This document shows, piece by piece, positions 22,796 through 33,850 of a DNA stretch of 64,000 nucleotides. The stretch's first letter is position 1, and every line of letters begins with the position of its first letter. Origin of the DNA: Proteles cristata cristata (lineage: Eukaryota; Chordata; Mammalia; Carnivora; Hyaenidae); NCBI GenBank assembly GCA_017311185.1, contig JAESUZ010000354.1, forward strand, positions 310,001-374,000, written 5' to 3'. The notes below the pieces were generated by a model. It ran no database searches. It was not told the DNA's origin and was given only the letters and a program-made list of their open reading frames with translations. The position numbers and the translations under genes were made by a program.

Positions 22796-23511
22796 AGTAT
22801 GTTTCTACATGAGACATGGAGAAGTAATCAGGAGCCCAATATTAAACTATCAGGAAGTAAGATATAGGAAAGAATATATATAATTATTACTTATATATAA
22901 TATATAAGAATAGGAAAAAAAAAACATGAACAAGACGAAATTATCACAGAAATAGAGAAAAATTCGTTGAAGTGCAGAAGGAAATGAATTTTCAGTTTTA
23001 AGGGCTTAAGAATCATTAAGAGGAGGATAAAAAAATGTCTTTGACTTGGAAGAATTCTCACTCAGGTGAAACTTTAAGGTTAATAGGGAAATCTTGAAAA
23101 AGTCTATTTAAAAAATTCCAAATAAAGGGTCCAACCCAGTAGGACAATCAAGGAAATTCTCTGGTCAACAGCTATGCAAGAGGCTTCGAGAACAGCCAGC
23201 CCTGAATGAAGCAGAAGAACACAGTATTTCTGAAGTAATTCTCCAGGGAAGAAAGAGGAATTCAATCATATAAAACATGATTGAAACTCCAGATTAATTT
23301 AAGGGTAAGCTAAACGGACATCACTTTTTAAAATCAATATAAAAAGAAAAATATAGAAATTCTGGAGAAAAGGAGAATTTTTAAAAAATGTAAAAGTTAT
23401 AATACAAATAAGATTTTTAAAAAAATTTTAAAACATATGTGGATTTTCCTGTAATTCTTTATGCTGTTGAATTTGAGCAAAATGCCAGTATCATTAAAAA
23501 CTGTTCTCTGA
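22796..23511. other. A-rich DNA, origin unclear
   Basis: TATATATAATTATTACTTAT at about 22875 is a low-complexity AT patch. The rest may be very old repeat, but I cannot place it. Confidence 0.4.
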
Positions 23512-23710
23512 GGGGCACCTGGGTGGCATAGTCGGGTGAGCATCCAACTTCAGCTCAGGTCATGATCTCACAGTTCGTGAGTTTAACACCCACATCAGGC
23601 TCACTGCTATCAGCCTGTTAGCTCACGGTCTACGTCAGCTCTTCTGTTCTTCTTCTGTCTGTCCCTCCCCCGCTTGCACCCTCCCCCCCCAATAAATATT
23701 TTTTGAAAAA
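23512..23710 (+). mobile_element. Felid CAN-SINE, rearranged 3' half
   Basis: GGGGCACCTGGGTGGCATAG head and CAGGTCATGATCTCACAG middle are clear. The right half is unusual (GTTAGCTCACGGTCTACGTC) and ends CCCCCCCCAATAAATATTTT. AAAAACTGTTCTCTGA before and AAAAATGAATATTCTTTGA after may be target copies. Confidence 0.9.
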
Positions 23711-23712
23711 TG

Positions 23713-24960
23713 AATATTCTTTGAATGACTGTTGTAGTTTGATGAGATTTGTTTTTTGATCCAATGTGGTCAATTCTCATAAAAGTTCCCTCTACACAGA
23801 GAATAATTACTCTGCACTTCTTACATACAATATTCTATTTATATTTATTAGGTCAAAATTGATAACTGTTACTTAAATATTGATTTCTAAAAGTAATTAA
23901 CATCCCCCATTATGATTATAAATTTGTCTATACTTACTTTTTGTCAAATACATTTAATTTGTTTTGCGACCCTACAGCATAGCTTCACTGCATGAGTGTC
24001 ACTTATTTCTCTGGGATTCCAAATAAAAATATGACATATCTGGTAATCCTTTTAATGTCCTTGTCCATGTATTCTATCATTTTGTCTTTCTATGCTTAAA
24101 AAGCTGTTTAACTTTTTCTTATCCATTTTTTCACTCACTACTTTTCTATGTCCATGAACACACTGAATTACTTCAGTTATTGTGCAGTTCAGACCTCAAA
24201 TTTTCATTTGGTATCTATTCAAACCTTCTATTTTATTTTCTACAGGTCCAATTTCCTGTTTTATTTATAACTTTGGCTTTTGTTCTTTGAGCATAGTAAG
24301 CAGTCTGAGCCTGACAGTCTCAAATATCTAAAGTCTTTGTGAATCTTCCCATTCTCTGCAGTTTCTGCTGGTTATTATTCATGGCGTCTTATTCCTTTGA
24401 GTGTCTCATTACCTTTGACTGTGTCTTGGACATTTTATTTTTAAAATTATTCATAGGAATAATTTAAGGCATGAAATGATGACACATCCCTCCGAAGAGG
24501 TTCTATTTTGTTTTGCTTTGGCAAAATGTTAAGAGTTCCACTATTCTGGGATGAGTTTAATCAACAGGTTTCCTGGATCACCTAGATAATGCAAATCCAG
24601 GCCACAAGCTTATTTCCAAAGTCTACCCATATCCTAGGATACAGGCTTTGGGGTCTCTGCTTGAAGTGGAAGTGGCTTTACAGGTGTCTCTATCTTTGAT
24701 GGTTCATAGGCATTTACTTATGATTCCTCCTGGCCCCATGAGTCTGCCAAAGTAGTTTAGTTTGACAGGTCATTTTTGGATTTAAAAAAATATGTATATA
24801 CCCATAGGCCAAAGCAGATTTATGTGCTAAGCTAATCCATCTGGGTTCTCTTCCTCTCCAAGATGTGGTCTAGAATGTCCTTAGTGTATTCTTAGTTCTT
24901 CGATGTTTTTAAAATTTTTGGAATGTATTTTTATCTAACACTTTGGTTGTCCTAAGCAGG
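23713..24960 (-). mobile_element. Old L1M-type fragment, 5' UTR/ORF region
   Basis: Read on the plus strand it has the typical look of a reversed old L1: GGCTTTTGTTCTTTGAGCAT, ATTACCTTTGACTGTGTCTT, GGACATTTTATTTTTAAAAT, GGGGTCTCTGCTTGAAGTGG and CCCATGAGTCTGCCAAAGTA. It is badly decayed and both ends are uncertain. Confidence 0.55.
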
Positions 24961-25854
24961 ATGGATGGTCCAAATTGCTCTGACAACCTTTCACTAAAGC
25001 TTAAAGTATTAGTATCTCATTGCCCATATTTCCTGTTAACCAGCAACTTTCCCTGTATACAGATAATTGCTATAATGTTATATGCCCATGTCTCAGAGGA
25101 AGAATGCACAGCACAATGCCAAGAATAATAAAAGCCAAATTATTTTCTTGTGCATTTTAATAGCCTTGATCAGGACAATTATGCATTACTTTTGGTCGAT
25201 GACCATTTGAGAACAAAGTTATTCACTCACAGTTTGGCCAACGGTCCCTTGAGTGAGCCAAGAAAGTGAGTCAATGGGAAGGATACATACAGAGTGAGAT
25301 ATCAGTCAGTGTGTCCTCAAGTAGAGCCCATTCACAAAACCTGCAAAACCTTCACACCGGCTTAGTAAAGCACCCACATTTCAAGAACAGGAAGGTAGTA
25401 TAAAGAATCCAGAAAACTCTTACGGGTTTAAAACCAAGTAGAAACCAAGAAAGCAGTAAGACTAGAGTCCCACTCTAAACATAAAGTCTCATCCCCAAGA
25501 GGGAATGCATCTAGGCAACAGCATGAAACACTATCCCAGAGTTCCCACATGAACAAGGTTTGCCCTGTTGGCAGTTGAATAATGTCCATATATCTTCATA
25601 TTTTAAAGAGGTGGTAAAGGATTTGGACATGCCTAATCAGCAGTAGACTGAAAAATCTCCATTCTTCACTACAACCCGGAGGAGAGAGAAAGCTACTGGC
25701 AGAAATCTGGATTGCACAGGTCTTGTTAGAAGAAGAAAGAATATAGGGCAGTGAGTGGTCTGCAGGGATAGATGACCAAGTGCCAGATGGGACAGTGTTC
25801 ATCTCTGTTTGGGCCAGAATGGACAGATGTTAGCCTAAAATAAGATTCACTCCT
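24961..25854. other. Single-copy DNA, no gene seen
   Basis: No repeat or coding pattern recognised. The 68-codon minus frame at 25596-25802 has no domain. Confidence 0.45.
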
Positions 25855-25933
25855 GGGGTGCCTGGGTGGCTCACTCTGTTAAGCATCTGGCTCTCGATTT
25901 TGGCTCAGGTCATGGGTTCAAGCCCCACAAGCG

Positions 25934-25966
<33 letters not shown>

Positions 25967-25970
25967 AAAA
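25855..25970 (+). mobile_element. Felid CAN-SINE with a large internal deletion
   Basis: GGGGTGCCTGGGTGGCTCAC head and GGCTCAGGTCATGGGTTCAA are present, but the normal segments between GTCATG and GGGTTC and between the CCCC block and the CT repeat are missing. It is about 115 bases long instead of about 210, ending CTCTCTCAAAAT. Confidence 0.92.
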
Positions 25971-26130
25971 TCTCCAACATAATAAGTGATCCCTTCAAAT
26001 TGAAAAACATACTCAGTGGTCCGGTCAAATGTAAAATCATCATCTTTTAAAATTAAAGCGAATTATATAGAACAACATATATCCTTGACTCACATTATCT
26101 TGGACTTCTCTCCCATTCCACACTCCTGTG

Positions 26131-26620
26131 TTGTATTCGTTTCCTAAGGCTGCCATAACAAAGTATCACAAACTGGGTAGGTTAAACGACAGAAATTTAT
26201 TGCCACTCACTTCTCTAGGTTAGAAGGCTCAGATCAAGATGTGGGCAAGGGTTGGTGTTCTTCTGAGGGGCGGAAGAATCTGTTCCATGCCTCCCCCCTA
26301 GCTTCTAGGTTTGCTGTCAACCACTGGCATTCCTTGGCTTGTAGATTCATCATCAATCTGATCTCTGTCTTTATCTTCACATGGCATTCACCCTGTGTCT
26401 CTTCAAATAGTCTTCCCTCTGTGCAGATCTGTCTCTGTGTCCAAATTGCCCCTTTTTATAAGGGCACTAGTCAAATTGGATTAGGTCCCAACCTGATGAC
26501 CTCATGTTATATTGATCACCTCTGTAAAGAGTTTATTTCCAAATACGGTCACATTCTGAAGTCCTGGGGGCTAGAACTTCAACATATCCCTTTAGGGGAC
26601 ACAATTTCAACCCAAAACAT
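26131..26620 (-). mobile_element. MaLR-type (MLT1/MST) solo LTR
   Basis: Read on the plus strand: GTATTCGTTTCCTAAGGCTG, ACAGAAATTTATTGCCACTC, TTATAAGGGCACTAGTCAAA, CCAAATACGGTCACATTCTG, and a last AATTTCAACCCAAAAC. This is the reverse complement of a mammalian MaLR LTR in proper order. The 136-codon frame at 26241-26651 crosses it and is not a gene. No internal retroviral region is present. Confidence 0.8.
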
Positions 26621-27776
26621 ATACCATCACTTACTTTCACCCCTACCCTAACTACCACCCCATCTCTGGTCCTACATGAGAAAGAAGATGAGGACGTCAA
26701 TTTGACATATTCTGTGATGATGAAAAAAGCAGAAAACTTATGAAGTTTTTATTTCTTTAAAGGCGTACATGATGGACTCAAGACAAGTGACTATAATCCT
26801 TCTATGATACTGGTTCTCTGACTCCTGACCAAAATGTCAAAGTAAACAATAGGTAGATTTGGGATCTGCATACTGTTAAGATTGCCAAATAGTCTATAAT
26901 TTAAGTTGAATAGAATCAATTGACTATTTCACTTCCCCCCACCAAAAACACTTAATAAGCTACAGAAGACCAACAAATTTCCTTAGGTGTTGATTCCCAC
27001 TGCTATTTTTTTTGGTGGGAATAATAAAATAAAAATACATAGTGAACAAGATTGAGTATATGGCTGAACTGAAGCAGAATGGTGGCTATTAAAGACGATG
27101 AGGGCGGAAGAATGGGGAGAGGGAGAATTTGGGGAAGTTAGTGCAAGAGCCATCAACAGGTTTCACTGGAATTTGAAAAGATGATTAACTGTTTCCTGAA
27201 AAATGAGGATTGGCTAAATTATTTTAGGCTAAACTCCCCTAGGCCACCAGCTGAATGCCCAGCATTTATATGAAGAGAAACTAACTCTTGAAAATGCTGC
27301 TTTTACATCACTCAGTTTCAACTACAAGCAACGCAATTTTGCCTATGTCCTCTTTCAAACGTAAGAATCCTGACTTATTTTTCCGTTCTGTAAGCCCTCT
27401 ACAGTGGCTATCATATAATCTAGCACACAGTAGGGCTTTAATACACCATTTAAATAAATGTATATGTGTACATGTACATTTTTCATCATTTCAAATTTTG
27501 ACCCTTAGGCAGTTCCACATTCTACCTCATCTACAGTAAACTTCTTGATTAGTTCTACCTTTAAGACTATTTATTTTCTCTCTGTCCTAATTCAGTTTTC
27601 ATTGTGTCTTTTAGCGAATTTAAAAGATTTTTTTTATTGAAGAGGAAAAATGGACAAATCACATTTGAGTATTTGAGAGCTAAAAATGACAAGGAACAGG
27701 GTGTTTTCAATGTGGACTTAACTAAAACAACACGTATCTTGTACACAGCAGGAAAAGCACACATTAAGCACTTCAC
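26621..27776. other. Single-copy DNA with a faint L2/MIR-like patch
   Basis: ATCTAGCACACAGTAGGGCT near 27417 recalls the 'tggcacatagtaggtgctcaataaatg' ending of MIR/L2. Nothing else was recognised. Confidence 0.45.
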
Positions 27777-27974
27777 CTATTTATGTATTTACTTATTTAT
27801 TTAGAGTGAGCACACAAGCAGGGGAGAGGGGCAGAGGGAGAGCGAGAGAATTTTAAGCAGGCTCTCCATTCACTGAGGAGCCCAGTGTGAGGCTCTATCC
27901 CACAATCCTGGGACCATGATGTGAGCCAAAATCAAGAGTCAGATGTTTAACCGATTGAGCCACCCAGGCACCTC
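27777..27974 (-). mobile_element. Felid CAN-SINE
   Basis: The reverse-complement head (GAGCCACCCAGGCACCTC) is at the right; TTTATGTATTTACTTATTTA is at the left. The flanks AGCACTTCACC and AGCACTTTACTG form a target duplication. Confidence 0.94.
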
Positions 27975-28219
27975 AGCACTTTACTGATTTAATAGTACAG
28001 GGCTAAATAAAACATTTATAATCTTAAAGACCTGTACTTGTTTAGAGGTATAGAGGCAAAAAGATCAGCATGTTTCTTTTTTTCACAAATGTCAATTTAA
28101 CCAACAACTTCTATTTCCGGAGCTTCTGAACCTATGTCTTTTTCAGAGCATCCTGGTAATAAGCTACTTCTGGAACAATAACTATCAGACAATCTCCCAG
28201 GCTCCCGGACATCTTAGAC

Positions 28220-28432
28220 CAGATGCTAGCAAACTATTGTCCATAGGCCAAATCCAGCAATTGCTCCTTTTTGCCAATTGTTTGACTGCAAAACAGCCAT
28301 ACCTTTCTGTTTATGAATTTTTCTAGGCTGCTTTAATACTATGATAGCAGAGTAGTTGTGACAGGAACTGTCTGGCCTGCAAAGCCTGAAATATATGCTA
28401 CATTTGCAGAAAAGGTCCACCAACACTGACCT
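28220..28432 (+). mobile_element. hAT-type MER DNA transposon relic
   Basis: GCTAGCAAACTATTGTCCAT, GGCCAAATCCAGCAATTGCT, AAAACAGCCATACCTTTCTG, GCAGAGTAGTTGTGACAGGA, CTGGCCTGCAAAGCCTGAAA and AGAAAAGGTCCACCAACACT follow a known mammal-wide non-autonomous DNA element in order. The orientation is arbitrary, and I am unsure of the family name. Confidence 0.7.
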
Positions 28433-28728
28433 CTGCGATAGATAATACCAGATGCACTAATTATTTTTCCCTCTTTGTAGTCAAATCCGATCACCAATGA
28501 TTCTGTTTAAATGCCTTTTTTTTTTTGTGCTTATCTATATATGGACATGCAAAACATCAGTTTCGATGAAACCATTTGGTTAGTACAGAGTGACCCCTCA
28601 TTGGATGAGGATTATCATAACTGCCTTCTGAAACAAAAGAGTAAGTTTCTACCAAGGCAAAAGTACAACTGTATTAGAAGTCTCCAGCTCCATTCAAACG
28701 AATCCTTCTTAGAAACATCTTTGCTTTT

Positions 28729-28966
28729 GGGGCACCAGGGTGGCTCAGTTGGTTAAGCATCAGACTTGATTTTGGTTCAGGTCATGATCTCACCATTGTG
28801 AGACCGAGCTTGGTACTGAGCATTGCACTGAGCATGGAGCCTGCTTGGGATTCATTCTCTCTCACTCTCTCTCTCCCTCTCTCTCCCACTCCCTCTCCTT
28901 CTCTCTTCCCCATCCCCTCCCCTCCTCTCCCTCTCTCCCCCCACCAAATAAATAAATATTAAAAAC
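28729..28966 (+). mobile_element. Felid CAN-SINE with expanded CT tract
   Basis: GGGGCACCAGGGTGGCTCAG head, CAGGTCATGATCTCACCATT middle, a CT-rich tract of about 80 bases (unusually long), and AAATAAATAAATATTAAAAA tail. Flanks AAACATCTTT and AAACATGTTT suggest the target copies. Confidence 0.94.
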
Positions 28967-31299
28967 ATGTTTTTTATAGTCATGTCAATGCTTTCAGTGC
29001 AAGAAAGTCTTATTACAATAGATTATTTCCCTTCACCTCAAGTTGAAAATCCAGGTTATAATCTTATCCTTCTGCTTCCTCTTCCCTCTCTCCTTCTTGC
29101 TCCTTATCATGTTCTATCTGTCAATACCAAACATCCTCATTTTTCTTATAAAGTACTCTCATATGTCCACTTCAGAATTAAAATTAATTTAGTCTCCCAG
29201 TCTCTTATTAATGAGGATGGCTTTCTCCTGCCTGTCTTTCTTCCTACATGTTGAGAGAAAAAGATTTGTTTTTTACAGTTTTTAAAACTATAAGGTTAAA
29301 AACTCAGTCCAGCCAACTGCCCTAAAATAGTCTTTCATCTTAGGCTCCAAGTTTGTGATGTGTTTGTCCATAGATCACTGCAGAACTGGCTGTCTTCTCT
29401 ATTATAGAACTGTAGCCAGCTGTGTTAGTATGGCAGAGGGTTTCAGACAGCTTCCATATGATGTAAATGCTTCTTTATGCTCCTCAACTTTGGTTTGGGA
29501 AATTAGTTTTGTAATCATACTAAGGAAGAAAAAGTTGCCAGAATCTCCTTTTTCCATTCTCGTTCCAGCAAAGTTAGACTGACCAAGGCCCATGTGTGGC
29601 GCTATGCTTGCGGAGCAGGGGGACATGGGTGGAGATATAGTGAATGGTGCAGGCGGAGGCAGCTCAGCTAGAGGACAGGAGTCTGGACAATGTGGGACAA
29701 GTGTCTCCCTGCTCTCAGGACAGAGCGAGTGACAATGGCTGCAGACCGTCAAGAGGGCAGTGTGAGAGTGATTTCCGGGCTCATGGGAGCAGTGCAGCTC
29801 AGGAGACAGGTGACAGGGATTTCTAAGCTCTGAGGGACAGGACTTCTGTGATAAATCTGGTGAACACCGGTGAAAGAACTCTTAGTCCCTTCCCAACTTT
29901 TGTAGCACTCAAGAGGCCCAAAGACTTGTAAAATCTTGTATAGCTTGGGAGGGAATCCTCAAGATGGCTGAGACTGACTTTCCTATCAGATTGGCAGGGG
30001 GTACCTTAGAGCAGAGGCAGTATGATTAGGAAACAAACAAAGAGGGGGTGTTTGGAGCTAGAACTACAGCTTTGTATACTCAGAACCCCAAATGAGTTAA
30101 ATTTCAAGGATGAATTGTACCAACAATGCAGTAATCTAATCTCATTTGGCAACAAAAACTATACAATCTAATAGATTCTTAGCTGAGGCATCTAGAGACT
30201 TAGATTCAAATACAGTACTCAATAAAAGTAATTACTTTTTTCAGATTTGTGGTGCTTCTTGTACTTAATCTCTTTGTTTCCATTACGCATTTACTTGCTT
30301 TTTATCCTGAATTGTACTATTTGGTAGACTGTTTTGTTCAGTTTATAATTTGCCTCAAATCCTGCTTAAGAGCTGAATGTGCACACTAAATGAAGGATTG
30401 ATTCAAGTTCCTTAGTGTCATATTTCTTTATAATTAATTTTGTTCTAACTAATCTAATCCCATTATAATATAGAAAAAAAATGTTATACCCCCAAGGTGT
30501 TTCATGTAGCTTTAGTTGAAATGCTTTTTCATTACAATTATTCCATGTAGCAGAAATAAAACAAAATTTGTTTTTAAACTAAAGTCACTTTTAAAAACCC
30601 AAATGGTTCAATTACGTATATTGTCTAACCAAGATTACAATGACACTGTAATTTCTCAAATTTATTCATTTGTGTCCCTTGAAAGCATTTTCAACTTTTG
30701 AAATGCTTCTGGAAATATATGTAACATAGAGCATTATGAGAGCTAACAAATAATGTTACTTCTTGTGTCAGCTTTATTTTTTTGTAAATAAGAAAAAAAA
30801 ATTTCCAACTATAACTAAGGCTTTACCACACCAGTCTATCTCAATTACCCCCTCTTTCCTTAAAGTAGGTATTATACTAAAACTGGTGCATAGTTTACTG
30901 ATACATACATCTCTATGCTTTAACGACTTATGTCTCTATCTACAGCAACGTATAAAATTATCTAAACATAGTAAATGCCATCTTAATGTATATAGTGTTC
31001 ATTAAAAGTTATTTTCCTCACAATTGAAATATTTTTGAAAACTATCGATACATTGTTTTAAGAATTAAATATTGTATAAAGCATTTTCTCAAGTGTTAGG
31101 GGTGATCATCCCCTAATAAAGAGCCAGGCTGGCCAAGTTCAGCTCGGATTAGGAGACTGAGGGCAGTCCCTACTGTGGCTGTGTGTGTGCATGTGTGTGT
31201 TTCAATTCAGCTTATAACTTTGACGTTATTGTTAATTCACTTATACTTATAATAAATAATACACAGAGGTATCTGTTCTATCACCATAAGGATCCCTTG
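28967..31299. other. Single-copy DNA with a GC-richer pocket; no gene proved
   Basis: The pocket at about 29580-29830 is richer in G (GGAGCAGGGGGACATGGGTG) than its AT-rich neighbourhood. Overlapping 116- and 60-codon frames on opposite strands have no recognisable domain. A hairpin lies at 31096-31116, and a GT-rich patch near 31178-31201. Confidence 0.45.
31096..31116. other. Perfect 7-bp inverted repeat (hairpin)
   Basis: TTAGGGG at 31096-31102 pairs with CCCCTAA at 31110-31116 across a 7-base loop TGATCAT. No T run follows. A chance occurrence is possible. Confidence 0.55.
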
Positions 31300-31497
31300 T
31301 GTTGCCCTTTTATATCCATGTTCTCCTCTCTCCACACTGATATTCTAAACACTAAACTCTGAGACTATTCATCTGTTCTCCGTCTCTACTGTTTTATCAT
31401 TTCAAGGATGTTATTTACACGGAGTCATACAGTATGTAACCATTGAGTTTGGAGTGTTTCTTGCACTCAGTTTGCCTCCCCATAGCTCTCCTGAGCA

Positions 31498-31547
31498 TTC
31501 ATGCATGCATGCATGCATACATTAATTAATTAATTCATTCATTCATT
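31498..31547. repeat. Compound 4-bp microsatellite
   Basis: (CATG/GCAT)n is followed by (ATTA)n and (ATTC)n: ATGCATGCATGCATGCAT, then ATTAATTAATTAATTC, then ATTCATTCATT. Confidence 0.88.
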
Positions 31548-32013
31548 GTGTTGTTGGATGGATCACTTTGTATAGTTTCTTAGTGGTTTCTCTGGAATAT
31601 ACATATCTACATATATGGATACATGTAAAAATATCACAATCACAATCACAATCAACTAGTATCAGCATTTTACTACTGGAAATCTTATTTCCACTTAGGT
31701 CCTCTTAACCTTCTCATTTTTAAATATCACATTGTCTTTAATCACAGGTGGTAATTATAGCACCTTACTTTAGGAAAGTATAGTATTGATTATTTCAATA
31801 ATCAAATATGACTTAGAAAAACCCACGAGGAAAAGAACAATCTATTATATTCACTCATATTTCTGCTCTTTTCATTATTCTTCCTTCCTAGTGCTCCAAT
31901 ATTTCTTTATCATGTCCTTTCTTTTTGAAAAGCCTCCTTTGGTCATTCTTGAAGGGTAGGTCTGCTAGTCAAAAATCCTCTTAATTTTCCTTCATCTTAG
32001 AATGTCTCCATCT

Positions 32014-32127
32014 GCATGGAGGAGGGCACCTGTAGGGATGAGCACCGGGTGTTATATGGAAACCAACTTGACAATAAACTATCTGTAAAAAAAAAAATAA
32101 AAAATAAAAATAAATAAAAATAAAAAA
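32014..32127 (+). mobile_element. Very short 5'-truncated felid L1 (3' tail only)
   Basis: Only about 75 bases of L1 3' UTR are present (GGGATGAGCACCGGGTGTTA, TATGGAAACCAACTTGACAA, TAAACTATCTG), followed by an A-rich (AAAAT)n tail. The same 3' end occurs, reversed, at 44640-44700. AGAATGTCTCCATCT just before and AGAACGTCTCCATCT just after are the target duplication, and they lie in old L1M sequence of the opposite strand. Confidence 0.93.
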
Positions 32128-33850
32128 AGAACGTCTCCATCTTTACTTCTTCCTGAAGGATAGTTTCAACGGCCATAGAAATTGCAGTTGACAGTTCATT
32201 CCATTGAGCACTTGAAAATGTTGTGCTGTGTCCTTCCAATCTCTGTGGCTTCCAGTGAGAACACAGCTGTCCTCTGAATTGGTGTTTCCTGATAGAAAAT
32301 GCACAGTTTCTCTCACTGCTCGGAAGACTTTTCTTTGCATTTAGAAGTTTAATAACCATATGTCTTGGCATGAATTTCTCTGGGTTCATCTATCCTACTG
32401 GGTTTGTGCAACTTCTTGAATCTACAATGTAGATTCTTGTCGAATTTGGGAAGTTTTCAGCCAGAACTTCTTCAAATATTATTCCAACAGCATCCTCTTT
32501 TTCCTCATGTTCAGGACATCCATATGAAAGCTGACCCCCCAGTTTCCTGTGGCTCTGTTCAACTTTTTTTCAATTTTATTGACTGCCCCTCAAGGTCACT
32601 TACTCATTCATCATCTCCACTCTGTCAGTGAGCCCATATTTTGAGTTTTTAATCTCTATATTTTTCAATAATAACCAATTTCCATTGGTTATTTTTGTTA
32701 CCACTTCTATTTCTAGTTGGAATTTTTCTTTTTTTTTTTTCTGTTTTTCTATCATTTGTTTCAAAACCATTTGTAGTTCTTGGTTGAAGCATTTTTGTGA
32801 TGGCTGCTTTCAAAATCCTTGTTAGATAATTCCAACATCTAATTCATATTGGTATTGGCACAAATTGACTGTCCTTTTTCATTCATGTTGAAATCACTAC
32901 ATGCCAGGTTGTTTCATATTATATCTTGAATATTTGGGTTATAAAGTTGACAGACTCTAAATATTATTTAATGCTTTAATTTTAGTAGGCAGTCACTCTG
33001 TTTAGGCTTAGCACACAGGTCCTGGCCAATTTTTGTTGACTGTGAATTCACTGATGGTACTATTTTCTCAGGCTTTGTGATTCTCTTTCAGTCTGACTGG
33101 GATACTGCTGCGGTTCTCAGTGATCACCAGTGATGCATCCTGAGGAGCCAGAAGGTGTTTCCTCAAGCTAGAAGTCCTATAGGTGGTGAATGAGAGTACA
33201 CCTAGGCATCCATGATGGGCTCCCTAGCAGTGCTAACTGACCACCCGAAGTTCTGGGCATGGGGGGTGGATTTTCTAGCCCAAACAGGAATGAGTATGAT
33301 TCCTAAGACAGGTACTTGCTGTTATAGGTACCCCCCACCCCCATCAGTGCTACCTAGTTGCCCAGTGTCTCTACATTGGGGAAGGCATTTTCCAGCACAT
33401 GGAGAAGAAGATTCCTAGGTGAGCATTTGTCATGGAGGATCTGTTTTATTAAAGCCAGCCATCTGTCCTGTGTCTCCAAGTAGGGAAAAGAAGTCTCAGG
33501 CCCAGAGAGAAAACAAAGTACTTTCTTCTATTTATCCTTGTCACAGGACTCCCAGTAGACCATGAGCTTTCTTAGTGTTGTCATTGAATTTCCTTTGCAA
33601 CTCAGAATAGGAATGAGACAACTAGACCACTTTCTATTGCCAGGTTGGGGATGTGGAGATGTAAAGCCTGGGTTGTCTTCTACTGTTGTGTGAATGGCAA
33701 AAAGATGTCTTCCTGCTTGCTGCTGGATTCATCTTCTAACCCTAGAGTTTCTAATTGGTTTGGCTTCTCTCTACTTTTTAGACTTCTCTGGCTGCCTCTT
33801 ACATGATTTCCAGAGTTCACAGCAGTATTTCAGGAGGACCAGGAGACATA

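Larger units (their letters stand above)
31300..33850 (-). mobile_element. Old L1M-type element(s), mostly 5' UTR/ORF1 zone
   Basis: On the plus strand, ATCATTTCAAGGATGTTATT and GAGTCATACAGTATGTAACC (about 31393-31440) are reversed L1 3' sequence. From about 31850 the order is that of a reversed old L1 5' region: GAAGGGTAGGTCTGCTAGTC, TAATTTTCCTTCATCTTAGA, GAGCACTTGAAAATGTTGTG, GGGAAGTTTTCAGCCAGAAC, GAACTTCTTCAAATATTATT, ATAATTCCAACATCTAATTC. The right end is vague. It is interrupted at 32014-32127 by a young L1 tail. No open ORF remains. Confidence 0.65.

Noticed and set aside
26241..26651. 136-codon open frame
   Set aside because: It lies across a recognisable MaLR LTR in the opposite orientation, has no domain, and is explained by chance.
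29402..29752. 116-codon minus-strand frame in the GC-richer pocket
   Set aside because: Ser/Pro/Cys-rich reading of a G-rich strand, overlapping frames on both strands, no domain.
31498..31547. Regularly repeated 4-mers as a possible CRISPR or regulatory array
   Set aside because: Simple compound microsatellite; no spacers.
31997..32389. 130-codon minus-strand frame
   Set aside because: It crosses the young L1 tail and the old L1M, so it is a composite of two unrelated transposons.
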